A stretch of DNA of 64,000 bases from Roseateles puraquae (GTDB lineage: Bacteria; Pseudomonadota; Gammaproteobacteria; Burkholderiales; Burkholderiaceae_C), in assembly GCF_002205845.1 (NCBI RefSeq), contig NZ_NISI01000005.1, forward strand, positions 434,001 to 498,000, written 5' to 3'. This document shows positions 33,626 to 42,275 of this stretch, piece by piece (the stretch's first letter is position 1; every line of letters begins with the position of its first letter). The notes beneath the pieces were generated by a model, which had not been told where the DNA came from, did not search any database, and was given only the letters and a program-made list of their open reading frames with translations. The position numbers and the translations under genes were made by a program.

Positions 33626-34087
33626 ATGGACCTGATCCTCTGGCGTCATGCCGAAGCCGAAGTGGCCGCGCCCGGCCAGGACGACCTGCAGCGTGCCCTG
33701 ACCCACAAGGGCGAGCGCCAGGCCCGGCGCATGGCCGCCTGGCTGAACCAACGCCTGCCCGCCACGACCCGCGTGCTGGTGAGCCCGGCGCTGCGCTGCC
33801 GCCAGACCGCAGAAGCCCTGGGGCGCGAGAACCGCATCGTGCCGAGCATCGCGCCGGACGCCCCCTTCGCCGCCCTGATCGAAGCCGCCCGCTGGCCCAA
33901 GGCCAGCGAACCGGTGCTGATCTGCGGCCACCAGCCCACCCTCGGCCAGGTGGCCGCCCATCTGCTGTCCGGCGTGGAGCAGGACTGGGCCGTCAAGAAG
34001 GGCGCTGTCTGGTGGCTGCGCTGGCGCCAGCGCGACGGTGAGCCTGAGGTCACGCTGCATGCGGTGCAGGGGCCGGATGCCCTCTGA
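33626..34087 (+). CDS. sixA: Phosphohistidine phosphatase SixA (histidine phosphatase superfamily)
   Basis: A 153-residue phosphatase with the catalytic RHAEAE at residues 7-12 and the second conserved His in ICGHQPTLGQV. SixA removes phosphate from phosphohistidine proteins (ArcB and the PTS phosphotransfer protein NPr in E. coli). It follows ppk1 by 37 bases; a ppk1-sixA-ppx neighbourhood is common in betaproteobacteria, suggesting a role tied to phosphate metabolism, but this is inference. Confidence 0.88.
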   Translation: MDLILWRHAEAEVAAPGQDDLQRALTHKGERQARRMAAWLNQRLPATTRVLVSPALRCRQTAEALGRENRIVPSIAPDAPFAALIEAARWPKASEPVLICGHQPTLGQVAAHLLSGVEQDWAVKKGAVWWLRWRQRDGEPEVTLHAVQGPDAL

Positions 34088-34090
34088 AGA

Positions 34091-34141
34091 TCGGGCCTGA
34101 CCCGAGGTCTTTGCCAGGCCGGGCGGGACACGCCGCCTGGC
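34091..34141. terminator. Paired hairpins between convergent sixA and ppx
   Basis: TCGGG/CCCGA (34091-34105) and GCCAGGC/GCCTGGC (34113-34141, with an additional inner GCGG/CCGC-like pairing) fill the 60-bp gap where the plus-strand ppk1-sixA and minus-strand ppx transcripts meet. No T-run follows on either strand, so any termination would be inefficient or factor-dependent. Confidence 0.45.
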
Positions 34142-34147
34142 CGGGGC

Positions 34148-35638
34148 TCACACCACCATCAGTTCCAGCACGCCGCTGCGACCCCAGGCTTCGGCTTCTT
34201 CCTTCAGCAGGAAGCGGGTGCGCGCCTGCTCGGACGCCCAGGCCTTGGGGCAGTGGAGGGTGAGTTGCCGGCCCTGGCGCACAAGCTTGGGGCTGCCGGC
34301 GGGCAGGCGGCGGGCGTGGCAGAGGATGACGGCCAGGCGCAGGGCAATGATCTGGTCGAGCACCGCGGCGTCGCTGAGTTGGGCTTCCACCTTGCGCAGG
34401 CGGCCGCGCTGGCCGAGCGCGAGCGTCGCCAGGCGTTGCAGCTGGTTGTTGGAGAAACCGGCCGCGTCCGCATGACCGATGAGGTAGGCGCTGTGGCGGT
34501 GGTGGTCGTGGTGGGACACCAGCATGCCGGTCTCATGCAGCGCCGCGGCCCAGCGCAGCTCGCGCAGCAGTTCGGGCAGCGGCTCGGGGTTGAGCTGGCG
34601 ATAGAGCTTTTCGGCCTGTGCAGCGACGCGGTCGGCCTGCTCGGTGTCGACCTTGAAGCGGCTTTGCAGTTCGGCCACCGAAGCGGCGCGCGGGTCTCGG
34701 GCGGCGCTGGGCTGCAGGCGCTCGGCGAGGTCGAAGATGACGCCCTGGCGCAGCGCGCCCTTGGTGGGCAGCAACTCGTCGATGCCGAACTGCACCAGCA
34801 GGGTGTAGAGGATGCTCAGGCCGCCGGCCACCACCGGGCGGCGGTCGTCCTTCAGGCCGGCCAGCTGCAGCTTGTCCTGCGAGCCGGCCTCGATGCAGCG
34901 CTCGATGCACCAGCGCAGCGCGGCCGGCGTCACGCGGCCGTCAGTCACGCCGGTGGCGGCCAGCACCTGCGACACCGCACCCACCGTGCCGGACGAACCC
35001 AGCGCCTCCTGCCACAGCTCGCGCCGGAACAGCGTCAGACCTTCTTCCAGCTCGGCGCCCGCGGCGACCTGCGCCGCACGGAAGGCCTCGGGCGTGAAGC
35101 GGCCGTCGGCAAAAAACCGCATCGACAGGCCCACGCTGCCCACGCCAAACGACTCGGCCAGCACGGGCTTGCGGCCACGGCCGAGGATCATCTCGGTGGA
35201 GCGGCCACCGATGTCGATCACGAGGCGCGGCTTGTCGGACGGCTGCAGCCGGGCCACGCCGGCAAAGATCAGACGTGCCTCTTCACGGCCAGCGATCACC
35301 TCGATGGGGTGACCGAGCACGGCCTGCGCGCGCTCCAGGAAGGCGTTGCGGTTGCGGGCTTCCCGCAGGGTCTGCGTGGCCACCGCGCGCACGCGCTCGG
35401 GCGGGATGCCGGTCAGCTGCTCGCCGAAGCCCTTGAGGCAGTCCAGGCCGCGCTGCATGGCGGCCTCGGTCAGCATGCCGTTGGCGTCCAGCCCGGCGCC
35501 CAGCCGCACGCTTTCCTTGATGTAGCTGATGCGCTGGTAGCGTTCGCCACTCAGGCGCGCCAGTTCCAGCCGGAAGCTGTTCGAACCGATGTCGATGGCC
35601 GCCCAGGGCTGGCTGCTGGAAAGGGTGCGTGTCGTCAT
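34148..35638 (-). CDS. ppx: Exopolyphosphatase (Ppx/GppA family)
   Basis: A 496-residue protein that removes terminal phosphates from polyphosphate (Ppx) or pppGpp (GppA). The ASKHA ATPase-fold landmarks are AAIDIGSNSFRLELARL, ATQTLREARN, VIAGREEARLIFAGV, LVIDIGGRSTEMILG, and GSSGTVGAVSQV, with an HD-like helical C-terminal half (LHETGMLVSHHDHHRHSAYL). Clustering with ppk1 favours Ppx. The ATG at 35638 follows CCCC with no clear Shine-Dalgarno; the conserved start of the domain soon after supports it. Confidence 0.93.
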   Translation of the reverse strand: MTTRTLSSSQPWAAIDIGSNSFRLELARLSGERYQRISYIKESVRLGAGLDANGMLTEAAMQRGLDCLKGFGEQLTGIPPERVRAVATQTLREARNRNAFLERAQAVLGHPIEVIAGREEARLIFAGVARLQPSDKPRLVIDIGGRSTEMILGRGRKPVLAESFGVGSVGLSMRFFADGRFTPEAFRAAQVAAGAELEEGLTLFRRELWQEALGSSGTVGAVSQVLAATGVTDGRVTPAALRWCIERCIEAGSQDKLQLAGLKDDRRPVVAGGLSILYTLLVQFGIDELLPTKGALRQGVIFDLAERLQPSAARDPRAASVAELQSRFKVDTEQADRVAAQAEKLYRQLNPEPLPELLRELRWAAALHETGMLVSHHDHHRHSAYLIGHADAAGFSNNQLQRLATLALGQRGRLRKVEAQLSDAAVLDQIIALRLAVILCHARRLPAGSPKLVRQGRQLTLHCPKAWASEQARTRFLLKEEAEAWGRSGVLELMVV

Positions 35639-35702
35639 GGGGAATGATTGTCCGGGCAAAATTTGATGCTTCTTCGTAACCGCACCCTCGCTGGAGTTGC
35701 CC

Positions 35703-36566
35703 ATGCTCAAGGAAGAAGTCGACAGCCTCGCCCCCGGACGTGATTTCAGCCGCCGCGGCTTCGTGCAGACCACGGTGGGCAGCGGTTTCGCCGCCGCGGT
35801 GCTGCCGGTGGCGGCCCAGACCATCACGACCGACACCACGGGCCTGGAGGCCGGCTCGGTCACCATCCCGGTGGGCGACTTCAAGATGCCCGCCTACCGG
35901 GCCCAGCCGGCCGGCAAGAAGAACCTGCCGGTCATCCTGGTGGCCAGCGAGATCTTCGGCGTGCATGAGCACATCGCCGACGTCTGCCGGCGCCTGGCCA
36001 AGCAGGGCTACCTCGCCATCGCGCCCGACCTCTTCGTGCGCCAGGGCAACGCCGCCGCCTACACCGACATCCCGAAGCTCATCGCGGAGGTGGTCAGCAA
36101 GGCCTCCGACGCCCAGGTCAATGGCGACCTGGACGCCACCGTCGCCTGGGCCGCGGCCAACGGCGGCGACACCACGCGCCTGGGCATCACGGGCTTTTGC
36201 TGGGGCGGCCGTACCACCTGGTCCTACATCGCGCACAACCCCAAGGTGACGGCGGGCGTGGCCTGGTATGGCCCGGTGGCGCGCAGCTACTTTGCGGGTG
36301 ACAAGTCGGTGGTGGACCGTGCGGCCAGCATCAAGGCGCCGGTGTTGGGCCTGTATGGTGCGGCCGACACCGGCATCCCGGTGGAGACGCTCACTCAGCT
36401 CGAAGCCGCGCTCAAAGCGGCCGGCAACACGAAGTCCGAGTTCGTTGTCTATCCCGACACGCCGCACGCCTTCTATGCCGACTACCGGCCCAGCTACCGC
36501 AAGGCCGCGGCCGATGATGGCTGGGCCCGCGCCCTGGCCTGGTTCAAGAAGAACGGCGTGATCTGA
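35703..36566 (+). CDS. Tat-exported dienelactone hydrolase family protein
   Basis: A 287-residue alpha/beta hydrolase. A twin-arginine motif SRRGFVQ at residues 17-23 followed by a hydrophobic stretch indicates Tat export. The nucleophile is cysteine in GFCWGG, with catalytic Asp in GAADTGIP and His in TPHAFYAD, the Cys-His-Asp triad of dienelactone hydrolases. The ATG at 35703 has GGAG 7 bases upstream; a TTG at 35697 is an alternative. Substrate unknown; chlorocatechol degradation is not implied by the neighbours. Divergent from ppx. Confidence 0.88.
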   Translation: MLKEEVDSLAPGRDFSRRGFVQTTVGSGFAAAVLPVAAQTITTDTTGLEAGSVTIPVGDFKMPAYRAQPAGKKNLPVILVASEIFGVHEHIADVCRRLAKQGYLAIAPDLFVRQGNAAAYTDIPKLIAEVVSKASDAQVNGDLDATVAWAAANGGDTTRLGITGFCWGGRTTWSYIAHNPKVTAGVAWYGPVARSYFAGDKSVVDRAASIKAPVLGLYGAADTGIPVETLTQLEAALKAAGNTKSEFVVYPDTPHAFYADYRPSYRKAAADDGWARALAWFKKNGVI

Positions 36567-36568
36567 CT

Positions 36569-36640
36569 CACCCCCTGCGCGCTTCGCGCGCCCCCTTCAA
36601 GGGGGCACGGCCAGCTGCCCGGCAAAGCCGGCGCTGCGGC
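36569..36640. repeat. Palindromic intergenic repeat typical of Burkholderiales
   Basis: Consecutive hairpins: GCGCGCTTCGCGCGC (36578-36592), then CCCCCTTCAAGGGGG (36592-36606), followed by GCCGGCAAAGCCGGC-like symmetry near 36617-36631. I recognise near-identical intergenic palindromes from several Comamonadaceae/Rubrivivax-type genomes, where they occur in many copies. It may serve as a transcription terminator after the hydrolase gene. Only this one copy is seen in the window. Confidence 0.6.
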
Positions 36641-36693
36641 CGTCGCTGGAGGTGTCGGCGCGCCAGTGGCGCGCCTTCCTTGACAATGGCGGG

Positions 36694-37476
36694 ATGACCC
36701 TTCTCTACATTGTGCTCGCCACCTTCGCGGGCGGGCTGCTATCGGTGCTGGTGGCGGCCAGCCTGACGGTCGGCGTGCTGACGCGGCTGGTGAAAAGCCT
36801 GGTCAGCCTGTCGGCCGGCATCCTGCTGGGCACCTCGCTACTGAACGTGCTGCCCGAGGCCTTCGAGAGCCATTCGGCGCATCCGCAGACCCTGTTCGCC
36901 GTGTTGCTGGGCGGGCTGCTGTTCTTCTGGCTGCTCGAAAAGGTGGAGCTCTACCGCCACACCCACCACCATGAGGACGACGGCCACCACCATCACCACC
37001 ATTTCGACGCCGAGCAGGCGGGGCGCGGCGGGCTGACCGTGCTGGTGGGCGACAGCATCCACAACTTCTGCGACGGCGCCATCATCGCGGCCGCCTTCCT
37101 GGCCGATACGCGCCTGGGCTTTGCCACCGCGCTGGCCATCGTGGCCCACGAGATCCCGCAGGAGGTGGGCGACTTCATCGTGCTGCTCAATGCCGGCCTG
37201 TCGCGCGCCAAGGCGCTGCTGTTCAACGCCATCTCCGGCATGGCCTCGGTGGTGGGCGGCGTGCTGGGCTACTACCTGATCGGCAGCTTCGACGGCGTGC
37301 TGCCCTATCTGCTGGTGCTGGCTGCCAGCAGCTTCATCTACATCTCCGTGGCCGACCTGCTGCCTCAGCTGCAGCAACGCCTGGCCTGGCGGGACACGCT
37401 GGCCCAGGTGGCCTGGCTGGGCGTCGGCCTCGCCGTGGCCTTCGGCGTGTCGCAGATGCTGCATGGCGCTCATTGA
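36694..37476 (+). CDS. ZIP family divalent metal transporter
   Basis: A 260-residue membrane transporter, likely taking up or moving Zn(II) or related metals. Eight or so helices are visible; helix IV carries VGDSIHNFCDGAI and helix V IVAHEIPQEVGDFIVLL, the metal-binding His/Glu signature of ZIP proteins. Between helices III and IV lies a very His-rich loop (HTHHHEDDGHHHHHHFD), a probable metal-sensing or binding loop. The start ATG at 36694 is preferred over an upstream ATG at 36652. The next gene begins inside its 3' end (14-base overlap). Confidence 0.92.
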   Translation: MTLLYIVLATFAGGLLSVLVAASLTVGVLTRLVKSLVSLSAGILLGTSLLNVLPEAFESHSAHPQTLFAVLLGGLLFFWLLEKVELYRHTHHHEDDGHHHHHHFDAEQAGRGGLTVLVGDSIHNFCDGAIIAAAFLADTRLGFATALAIVAHEIPQEVGDFIVLLNAGLSRAKALLFNAISGMASVVGGVLGYYLIGSFDGVLPYLLVLAASSFIYISVADLLPQLQQRLAWRDTLAQVAWLGVGLAVAFGVSQMLHGAH

Positions 37477-38530
37477 CGCGGGGCTGCGCGGCGCGCTGAT
37501 CGCGCTGCTGGCCCTCGTCATCGCGGCGCTCTGGCCCCAGTGGCGCCATGCCCGGCACGCTGAAGTCGTGCGCTTGGGCGTGGCCTTGTGCCTGTCGCTC
37601 ATCGTGCAGACGGTGTCGTCGTCCACCTGGGTGGAGCGCGAGCTGGCCTGTGCGCCTCAGGCCCCGGCCGTGGGCGTGTCGCTAGGGACGTCGGTGGTGT
37701 TCTGGCTGTTTGCGCGGGCGGTGTTCCAGGATGGATTTCGCCTGCGCGCCTGGCATGCGGCGCTGTGGGCCGCCGTGGCACTGTATGGCGCCAGCGTCTG
37801 CCTATGGCAGGCGTGGTGGCCGGGATGGGTGCTCATGCGGGCCATTCCCGTCACGTTCGCGCTGCTCGGCCTGGCCGCGGTGGTCGGCCCCTGGCGGGTG
37901 GACCTGGTCGAGGCCCGGCGCCGGCTGCGCGGCCTGGTGGTGGGCGGCGGCGCGGGCTATGCCCTGGCCCTGGTGGCCTTGCGCACCGGCTCGGGCGGTG
38001 GCGGGCTGAGCGACACGGCAGCGCTCGTTGACGTGAGCCTGCTGCTGGTGCTGACCGCGCTGATCGCCCGCCGCCTGCTCGTGCCCCGGGCCCAGACGCT
38101 CTGGGGTGAGCCAGCGCCCGAACCCATCGCGGCATCGCCGGCCGTGCCGCCGCCGGGGCCGCCTGACGCCGACCCGCAGGATGCGCGCGTCGCCCTGGCC
38201 CTGGCCACGCTGATGACCGAGTCGCGGGGCTACGCACAGGAGGGGCTCAGCCTGGCCGGCCTGGCCGAGCAGCTCGGCACCCCCGAGTACCGGTTGCGCC
38301 GCGTCATCAACCAGCGGCTGGGCCACCGCAACTTCAATGCCTACATCAACGGCCTGCGGCTGGCGGAAGCCAAGCGGCGGCTGGCCGACCCCGCCCAGCG
38401 CCAGTTGCCGGTGCTCAGCATCGCGCTGGACGTGGGCTTTGGGTCCATCGGTCCTTTCAACCGCGCCTTCAAGGCCGACACCGGCCTCACGCCGACGGAA
38501 TTCCGCCAGCAGGCCCTGGCCGAATCCTGA
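37463..38530 (+). CDS. Membrane-embedded AraC-family regulator
   Basis: A 355-residue protein with about seven transmembrane helices in the first ~210 residues and a C-terminal AraC/XylS DNA-binding domain (GLSLAGLAEQLGTPEYRLRR and VLSIALDVGFGSIGPFNRAF). Such proteins sense at the membrane and control neighbouring genes. It overlaps the ZIP gene by 14 bases and is followed by a hydrolase gene whose upstream region contains a threefold repeat (38522-38576) suited to AraC-type binding. Confidence 0.87.
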   Translation: MALIDAGLRGALIALLALVIAALWPQWRHARHAEVVRLGVALCLSLIVQTVSSSTWVERELACAPQAPAVGVSLGTSVVFWLFARAVFQDGFRLRAWHAALWAAVALYGASVCLWQAWWPGWVLMRAIPVTFALLGLAAVVGPWRVDLVEARRRLRGLVVGGGAGYALALVALRTGSGGGGLSDTAALVDVSLLLVLTALIARRLLVPRAQTLWGEPAPEPIAASPAVPPPGPPDADPQDARVALALATLMTESRGYAQEGLSLAGLAEQLGTPEYRLRRVINQRLGHRNFNAYINGLRLAEAKRRLADPAQRQLPVLSIALDVGFGSIGPFNRAFKADTGLTPTEFRQQALAES

Positions 38531-38576
38531 AAACGGCTGCGCGAACCCTGCAAACCACGCCCGAATCCTGCAAGCC
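38522..38576 (+). promoter_or_regulatory. Threefold direct repeat, candidate AraC-type operator
   Basis: GAATCCTGAAAACG (38522), GAACCCTGCAAACC (38543) and GAATCCTGCAAGCC (38563) are spaced 21 and 20 bp apart, two helical turns, in direct orientation, as half-sites of AraC-family proteins normally are. The array starts within the last codons of the AraC-type gene and ends 73 bases before the hydrolase gene. Confidence 0.6.
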
Positions 38577-38648
38577 TTCGCTTTCGGCCAGACGCGCCAT
38601 GCGGCCGTTGCCACGCTGGAGGCCTCTGCACTTTGATCGAGGCCCCGC

Positions 38649-39698
38649 ATGTTGCTGCGTCGTCTTTGGACCTGCCTGGGCTGGGTGAGCATCGTCCTCA
38701 TCCTGCCGGCTCACGCCGTCACCGTCGGCACCACGACCCTGCCGGCCAACGAGGCCGGTGGGGCGGTCACCCTGTTCTATCCCACCGCCGATGCCGGCCG
38801 ACCCGAGCGGCGCGGCGACCTGACCGTGATGCTGGCGCCCGACGCGCCACCTGCGCCGGGCGCCGGGCGGCTGGTCGCCATCTCGCACGGTTCGGGCGGC
38901 GGGCCCTGGGTGCACACCGCCCTGGCGCAGGCGCTGGTCGAGGCGGGCTTCACGGTGGCGCTGCCCTGGCACCGCGGCGACAACTGGACCGACCCCGGCC
39001 GGCCCGGCCCCGAGAGCTGGAAGCAGCGCCCCGCCGAGGTGAGCCTGGCCATCGACCGGGTCGCCGCCGACCCGCGCTTTGCCGCCTTGCGGCTGGACCG
39101 CGTCGGGGCCTTCGGCATGTCGGCGGGGGGGCACACGATGTTGAGCCTGGCCGGTGGCGCCTGGTCGCCCGAGCGATTCCGGGCGCATTGCGAGCAGCAT
39201 CTGGCTGAGGACTTCCCGGCCTGCGTGGGCCTGGCCACCCGCTTGACCGGCGGCCCGCTGGATGGCCTCAAGCAATGGGTGGCGCAGCGGGTGCTGAATT
39301 GGAAGTTCGGGGGTGACGCCGCGCCGCAAACCCACCGCGACCCGCGCATCGCCGCCGTCGTGGCGGGCGTGCCGGCAGCCGCCGACTTTGACCTGGCCAC
39401 CCTGCGCCGGCCGCCTGTGCCGCTGGGCCTCATCACCGCCGCGGGCGACCGCTGGCTGGCGCCGCGGTTTCACAGCGACCCGCTGCGGGCGGCCTGCGAA
39501 ACCTGCGAGCTGCTGGCCGACCTGCCCGGCGCCGGCCACGGAGCGCTGCTGGCACCGGCGCCATCCGCCAGCCAGTTGGGCCGCACGGAATGCGACCTGC
39601 TGTGCGACCCGCCCGGTTATGACCGGCCGGCCATGACGGCGCTGTGGATCGGCCGCACGGTGTCCTTCTTCCGGCAGCATCTGCTGGACGGGCCGTGA
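38649..39698 (+). CDS. Exported alpha/beta hydrolase (dienelactone-hydrolase/PAF-acetylhydrolase-like)
   Basis: A 349-residue exported protein: signal peptide up to about ILPAHA, then the hydrolase fold with AISHGSGGG, the nucleophile elbow GAFGMSAGGHT, and a candidate His in GAGHGALL. Similar proteins are annotated as dienelactone hydrolase-like or platelet-activating-factor acetylhydrolase-like; the substrate is unknown. It lies downstream of the membrane AraC regulator and the triple repeat, which probably controls it. Confidence 0.82.
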   Translation: MLLRRLWTCLGWVSIVLILPAHAVTVGTTTLPANEAGGAVTLFYPTADAGRPERRGDLTVMLAPDAPPAPGAGRLVAISHGSGGGPWVHTALAQALVEAGFTVALPWHRGDNWTDPGRPGPESWKQRPAEVSLAIDRVAADPRFAALRLDRVGAFGMSAGGHTMLSLAGGAWSPERFRAHCEQHLAEDFPACVGLATRLTGGPLDGLKQWVAQRVLNWKFGGDAAPQTHRDPRIAAVVAGVPAAADFDLATLRRPPVPLGLITAAGDRWLAPRFHSDPLRAACETCELLADLPGAGHGALLAPAPSASQLGRTECDLLCDPPGYDRPAMTALWIGRTVSFFRQHLLDGP

Positions 39699-39720
39699 AC
39701 CCCGGCCTGGGGGCACCCGT

Positions 39721-40878
39721 TTACGGCGCCGGGGGCAGGGCGCGCTCGACGTCCAGCAAGGTCTGGTTCAGCAGCGTCAGGGTCCAGAGGCCGTCGTCCG
39801 CTGCGGTGTTGGTGAACGCGAAGCTGGCGCTGCGGCCACGGGCGTCGATGACCAGCAGGCTGCAAAAGCCGCGGTACTCGCCGTCGTGCGCGATGACGGC
39901 GCGGCCGTCGACATCGGTGGCGATCCAGCCCAGGCCGTATTCGCCTGGTTTCAGCGCCCGGATGCGCTGCAGATAGCCCGCCGCCAGCGGTGTGGCCTCG
40001 CCTCGCAGCGCTCGCAGATGCCAATCGACCCAGGTGGCGTAGCTGTCGGGCGTGGTCGTCGTGCCTTCGCCGCCGGGGCGTAGCACGTCAAGCCAGACGG
40101 CGGCGTCCGCGTCCGCCGGCGTGACCGGGGCGAGCTTGCCCTTCGGCCCCTGATGGCCGATGGGGCGGCCGGTGAGGCGTGTGTCCGCGGAGGTCCAGCT
40201 CACGCTCAGGCCCAGGGGGCGAGCCAGCTCCTGCTCGAACAGCTCGACGTAGGCGCGGCCCGTGCGGGCTTCCAGCATGAGCGCGGCCAAGGCATAGCCG
40301 GCGTTGGAGTAGGCGAAGCCCTGGCCCGGCGTGGCGATCGGCTCCTGGGCCAGCAGCCAGGCGGCAAAGAAGCGCTCGCGGGCCGGCAGGCTGGTGGGCA
40401 GCGGCCCGGGCGTGCTCTGCAGGAAGCCCTCGAAGCGCGCAACATCGTCGCCATTGTTGAAGGCCATCAGCCCGCCGCGATGGCTCAGCAACTGTTCCAG
40501 CGTGACCGCGCGGTAGGCGGGTTGCATGCCGGCGGCGAGGTCGGGCAGCGCCTCGGCCAGCGTTGTGGTCCAGGCGATTCGCCCCTGCTCGACGAGCCGC
40601 CCCGCCAGCGCGGCGGTCATGGCCTTGGTGGTGGAGCCGATGAGGAAGGCATCGCCCGCCTGGATGGGCACCGTGCCGCCCAGCTCACGCAGCCCGGCCC
40701 GGGCCTGTGTCATGTGGCCAGGGTCCAGATGCGCCAGCACCACGCCGGCCAGGCCTTGGCTGACGGCGCCATCGGCAGATTGCTGGAGGACAGAGACGGC
40801 ACTGGGCGCCGAGTGGTTGCCCCCGCCGCAAGCGGTGAGGATGAGGGCCAGGACGAGGCTGAAGGGTCGAAGCAGCAT
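39721..40878 (-). CDS. Serine hydrolase lipoprotein, class C beta-lactamase-related
   Basis: A 385-residue protein with a lipobox (LILTAC/G at residues ~13-18), so it is attached to a membrane by its lipidated cysteine. The active-site SxxK is STTK (GSTTKAMTAALAG), and the second motif YxN is YSN (FAYSNAGYALAAL); the third, HxG-like, is near IAHDGEYRG. This is the beta-lactamase/transpeptidase-like group (Pfam Beta-lactamase) of esterases, D-aminopeptidases and PBPs. Resistance function is not implied. No partner gene is adjacent. Confidence 0.88.
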   Translation of the reverse strand: MLLRPFSLVLALILTACGGGNHSAPSAVSVLQQSADGAVSQGLAGVVLAHLDPGHMTQARAGLRELGGTVPIQAGDAFLIGSTTKAMTAALAGRLVEQGRIAWTTTLAEALPDLAAGMQPAYRAVTLEQLLSHRGGLMAFNNGDDVARFEGFLQSTPGPLPTSLPARERFFAAWLLAQEPIATPGQGFAYSNAGYALAALMLEARTGRAYVELFEQELARPLGLSVSWTSADTRLTGRPIGHQGPKGKLAPVTPADADAAVWLDVLRPGGEGTTTTPDSYATWVDWHLRALRGEATPLAAGYLQRIRALKPGEYGLGWIATDVDGRAVIAHDGEYRGFCSLLVIDARGRSASFAFTNTAADDGLWTLTLLNQTLLDVERALPPAP

Positions 40879-40995
40879 GAGTGGGCGTCGGAGTGAAGAC
40901 GCCGTTCATTCTTCGCATGGCAGCTCAACGCAGGCCAAAGAGGGCCAGCCTCGCCGTCCCCATGCATCATGGGTGCGCGCAGGCCTGGCGGCAGG

Positions 40996-41637
40996 TCACG
41001 TCTGCTCGAAGTCCTGCAGCAAGCTCCTCACCTTGGTGGTGATGATGTCCACTGCCGGGCCGTTGGCGCCGTGGGGCAGGATGACATCGGCATTGCGCTT
41101 GGTCGGCTCGATGAACTGCTTGTGCATCGGGCGCACGGTGTCCAGGTATTGGTTCACCACCGACTCGGTGCTGCGACCGCGCTCCGTGATGTCGCGCTGC
41201 AGCCGGCGGATGAAGCGCACGTCGGAGGCCGTGTCGACATAGATCTTCAGCGACATCATGTTGCGCATCCGGGTGTCGTAGAGCGCGAACAGGCCCTCCA
41301 CCACGATGACCGGCGCGGGCTTCACGGTGATGGTTTCGGTGGAGCGGTTGTCGGCGGCGAAGTCGTACACCGGCATCTCGATGGCCTCGCCCTTGCGCAG
41401 CGCGGCGAGGTGCTGGGTCATCAGCGGCCAGTCGAAGGCGTCGGGGTGGTCGTAGTTCTGCTTGCGCCGGTCTTCCGGTGGCATGTGTGATTGGTCGCGG
41501 TAGTAGTCGTCCTGCATGACCACGGCGACCTTGTCCTGCCCGATGGCGGCCAGCACCTGGCGCGTGACCGTGGACTTGCCGCTGCCGCTGCCCCCCGCAA
41601 CGCCGATGACAAAAGGTTTGTGAGGGTTCTTGGGCAT
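40996..41637 (-). CDS. udk: Uridine/cytidine kinase
   Basis: A 213-residue pyrimidine salvage kinase that makes UMP or CMP from the nucleoside. P-loop GVAGGSGSGKST is at residues 12-23, DDYYRDQSHM holds the catalytic Asp region, NYDHPDAFDW and FAADNRSTETI the nucleoside site, and VVEGLFAL the Walker B. Length equals the E. coli enzyme. A monocistronic position, convergent with nothing close. Confidence 0.95.
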   Translation of the reverse strand: MPKNPHKPFVIGVAGGSGSGKSTVTRQVLAAIGQDKVAVVMQDDYYRDQSHMPPEDRRKQNYDHPDAFDWPLMTQHLAALRKGEAIEMPVYDFAADNRSTETITVKPAPVIVVEGLFALYDTRMRNMMSLKIYVDTASDVRFIRRLQRDITERGRSTESVVNQYLDTVRPMHKQFIEPTKRNADVILPHGANGPAVDIITTKVRSLLQDFEQT

Positions 41638-41756
41638 GATCTTCTGGTGGGAGCTGGGGCAATGCCGGCCAAGGAGGCGCCGGCCACCCTATTTTCGCTG
41701 CCTTCGCGGATGCGCCTGAGCGCAGACCTTGGCCTGGCCCGCGATGCGCTGGCAGC

Positions 41757-42131
41757 CTACTCCTCGCGGTCCTGCTCGAAGCGTTTCATGCCTGCGAACG
41801 GCGGCAGCCAGGATTCCCGGCGCAGCGTCCAGAGTTCGTAGGTGGGGGTGAACTGGTCGGGCGCATCGAGCGAGCCCAGGTGAACCTCGACCTCGGTGCC
41901 AGACGCCGAAAACACCGACGAGCCGCAGGTGGGGCAGAAACTGCGCCCCGCATAGCTCGCGGCACTGCCTTCGACGGCGAGCGCTGCGGCCGGGAAGATC
42001 GCCGAGGCATGAAAGACGGCGCCGTGGTGCTTCCGGCAGTCCATGCAGTGGCAGATGCCCACGCGCAGCGGTGTTCCCGAGACTTGGAAGCGAATGCGTC
42101 CGCAGAGGCAGCCGCCGGTGGTGAGGCTCAC
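41757..42131 (-). CDS. GFA family (CENP-V/GFA) zinc protein
   Basis: A 124-residue protein with the zinc motifs CLCGRIRF, CHCMDCRK and CPTCGSSVF. The family is named after the glutathione-dependent formaldehyde-activating enzyme, but most members are of unknown function. Starts at GTG: AAGGA lies 7 bases before the GTG at 42131, while the GTG at 42137 is too close to it. The minus-strand gene is divergent from the lipid kinase. Confidence 0.84.
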   Translation of the reverse strand: MSLTTGGCLCGRIRFQVSGTPLRVGICHCMDCRKHHGAVFHASAIFPAAALAVEGSAASYAGRSFCPTCGSSVFSASGTEVEVHLGSLDAPDQFTPTYELWTLRRESWLPPFAGMKRFEQDREE

Positions 42132-42275
42132 GTTCACGTCCTTTCCGTCGAGTGACTGATTCTGCCGGCGGAGGGGCGATGGCGCGGTGGCCCTGCGCTT
42201 GAGGCCCGTATGTGGCCCGTATGCGGGGAGCTGTCTGACAGACACGCACGGCCAACCCTGCGACGCTTGCAAGCC

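Noticed and set aside
35703-36566. Chlorocatechol degradation gene
   Set aside because: Dienelactone hydrolase family membership alone does not imply that pathway, the protein is Tat-exported, and no other catechol genes are near.
39721-40878. Antibiotic-resistance class C beta-lactamase
   Set aside because: SxxK and YxN are present, but it is a lipoprotein of the broad serine-hydrolase group with no evidence for beta-lactam hydrolysis.
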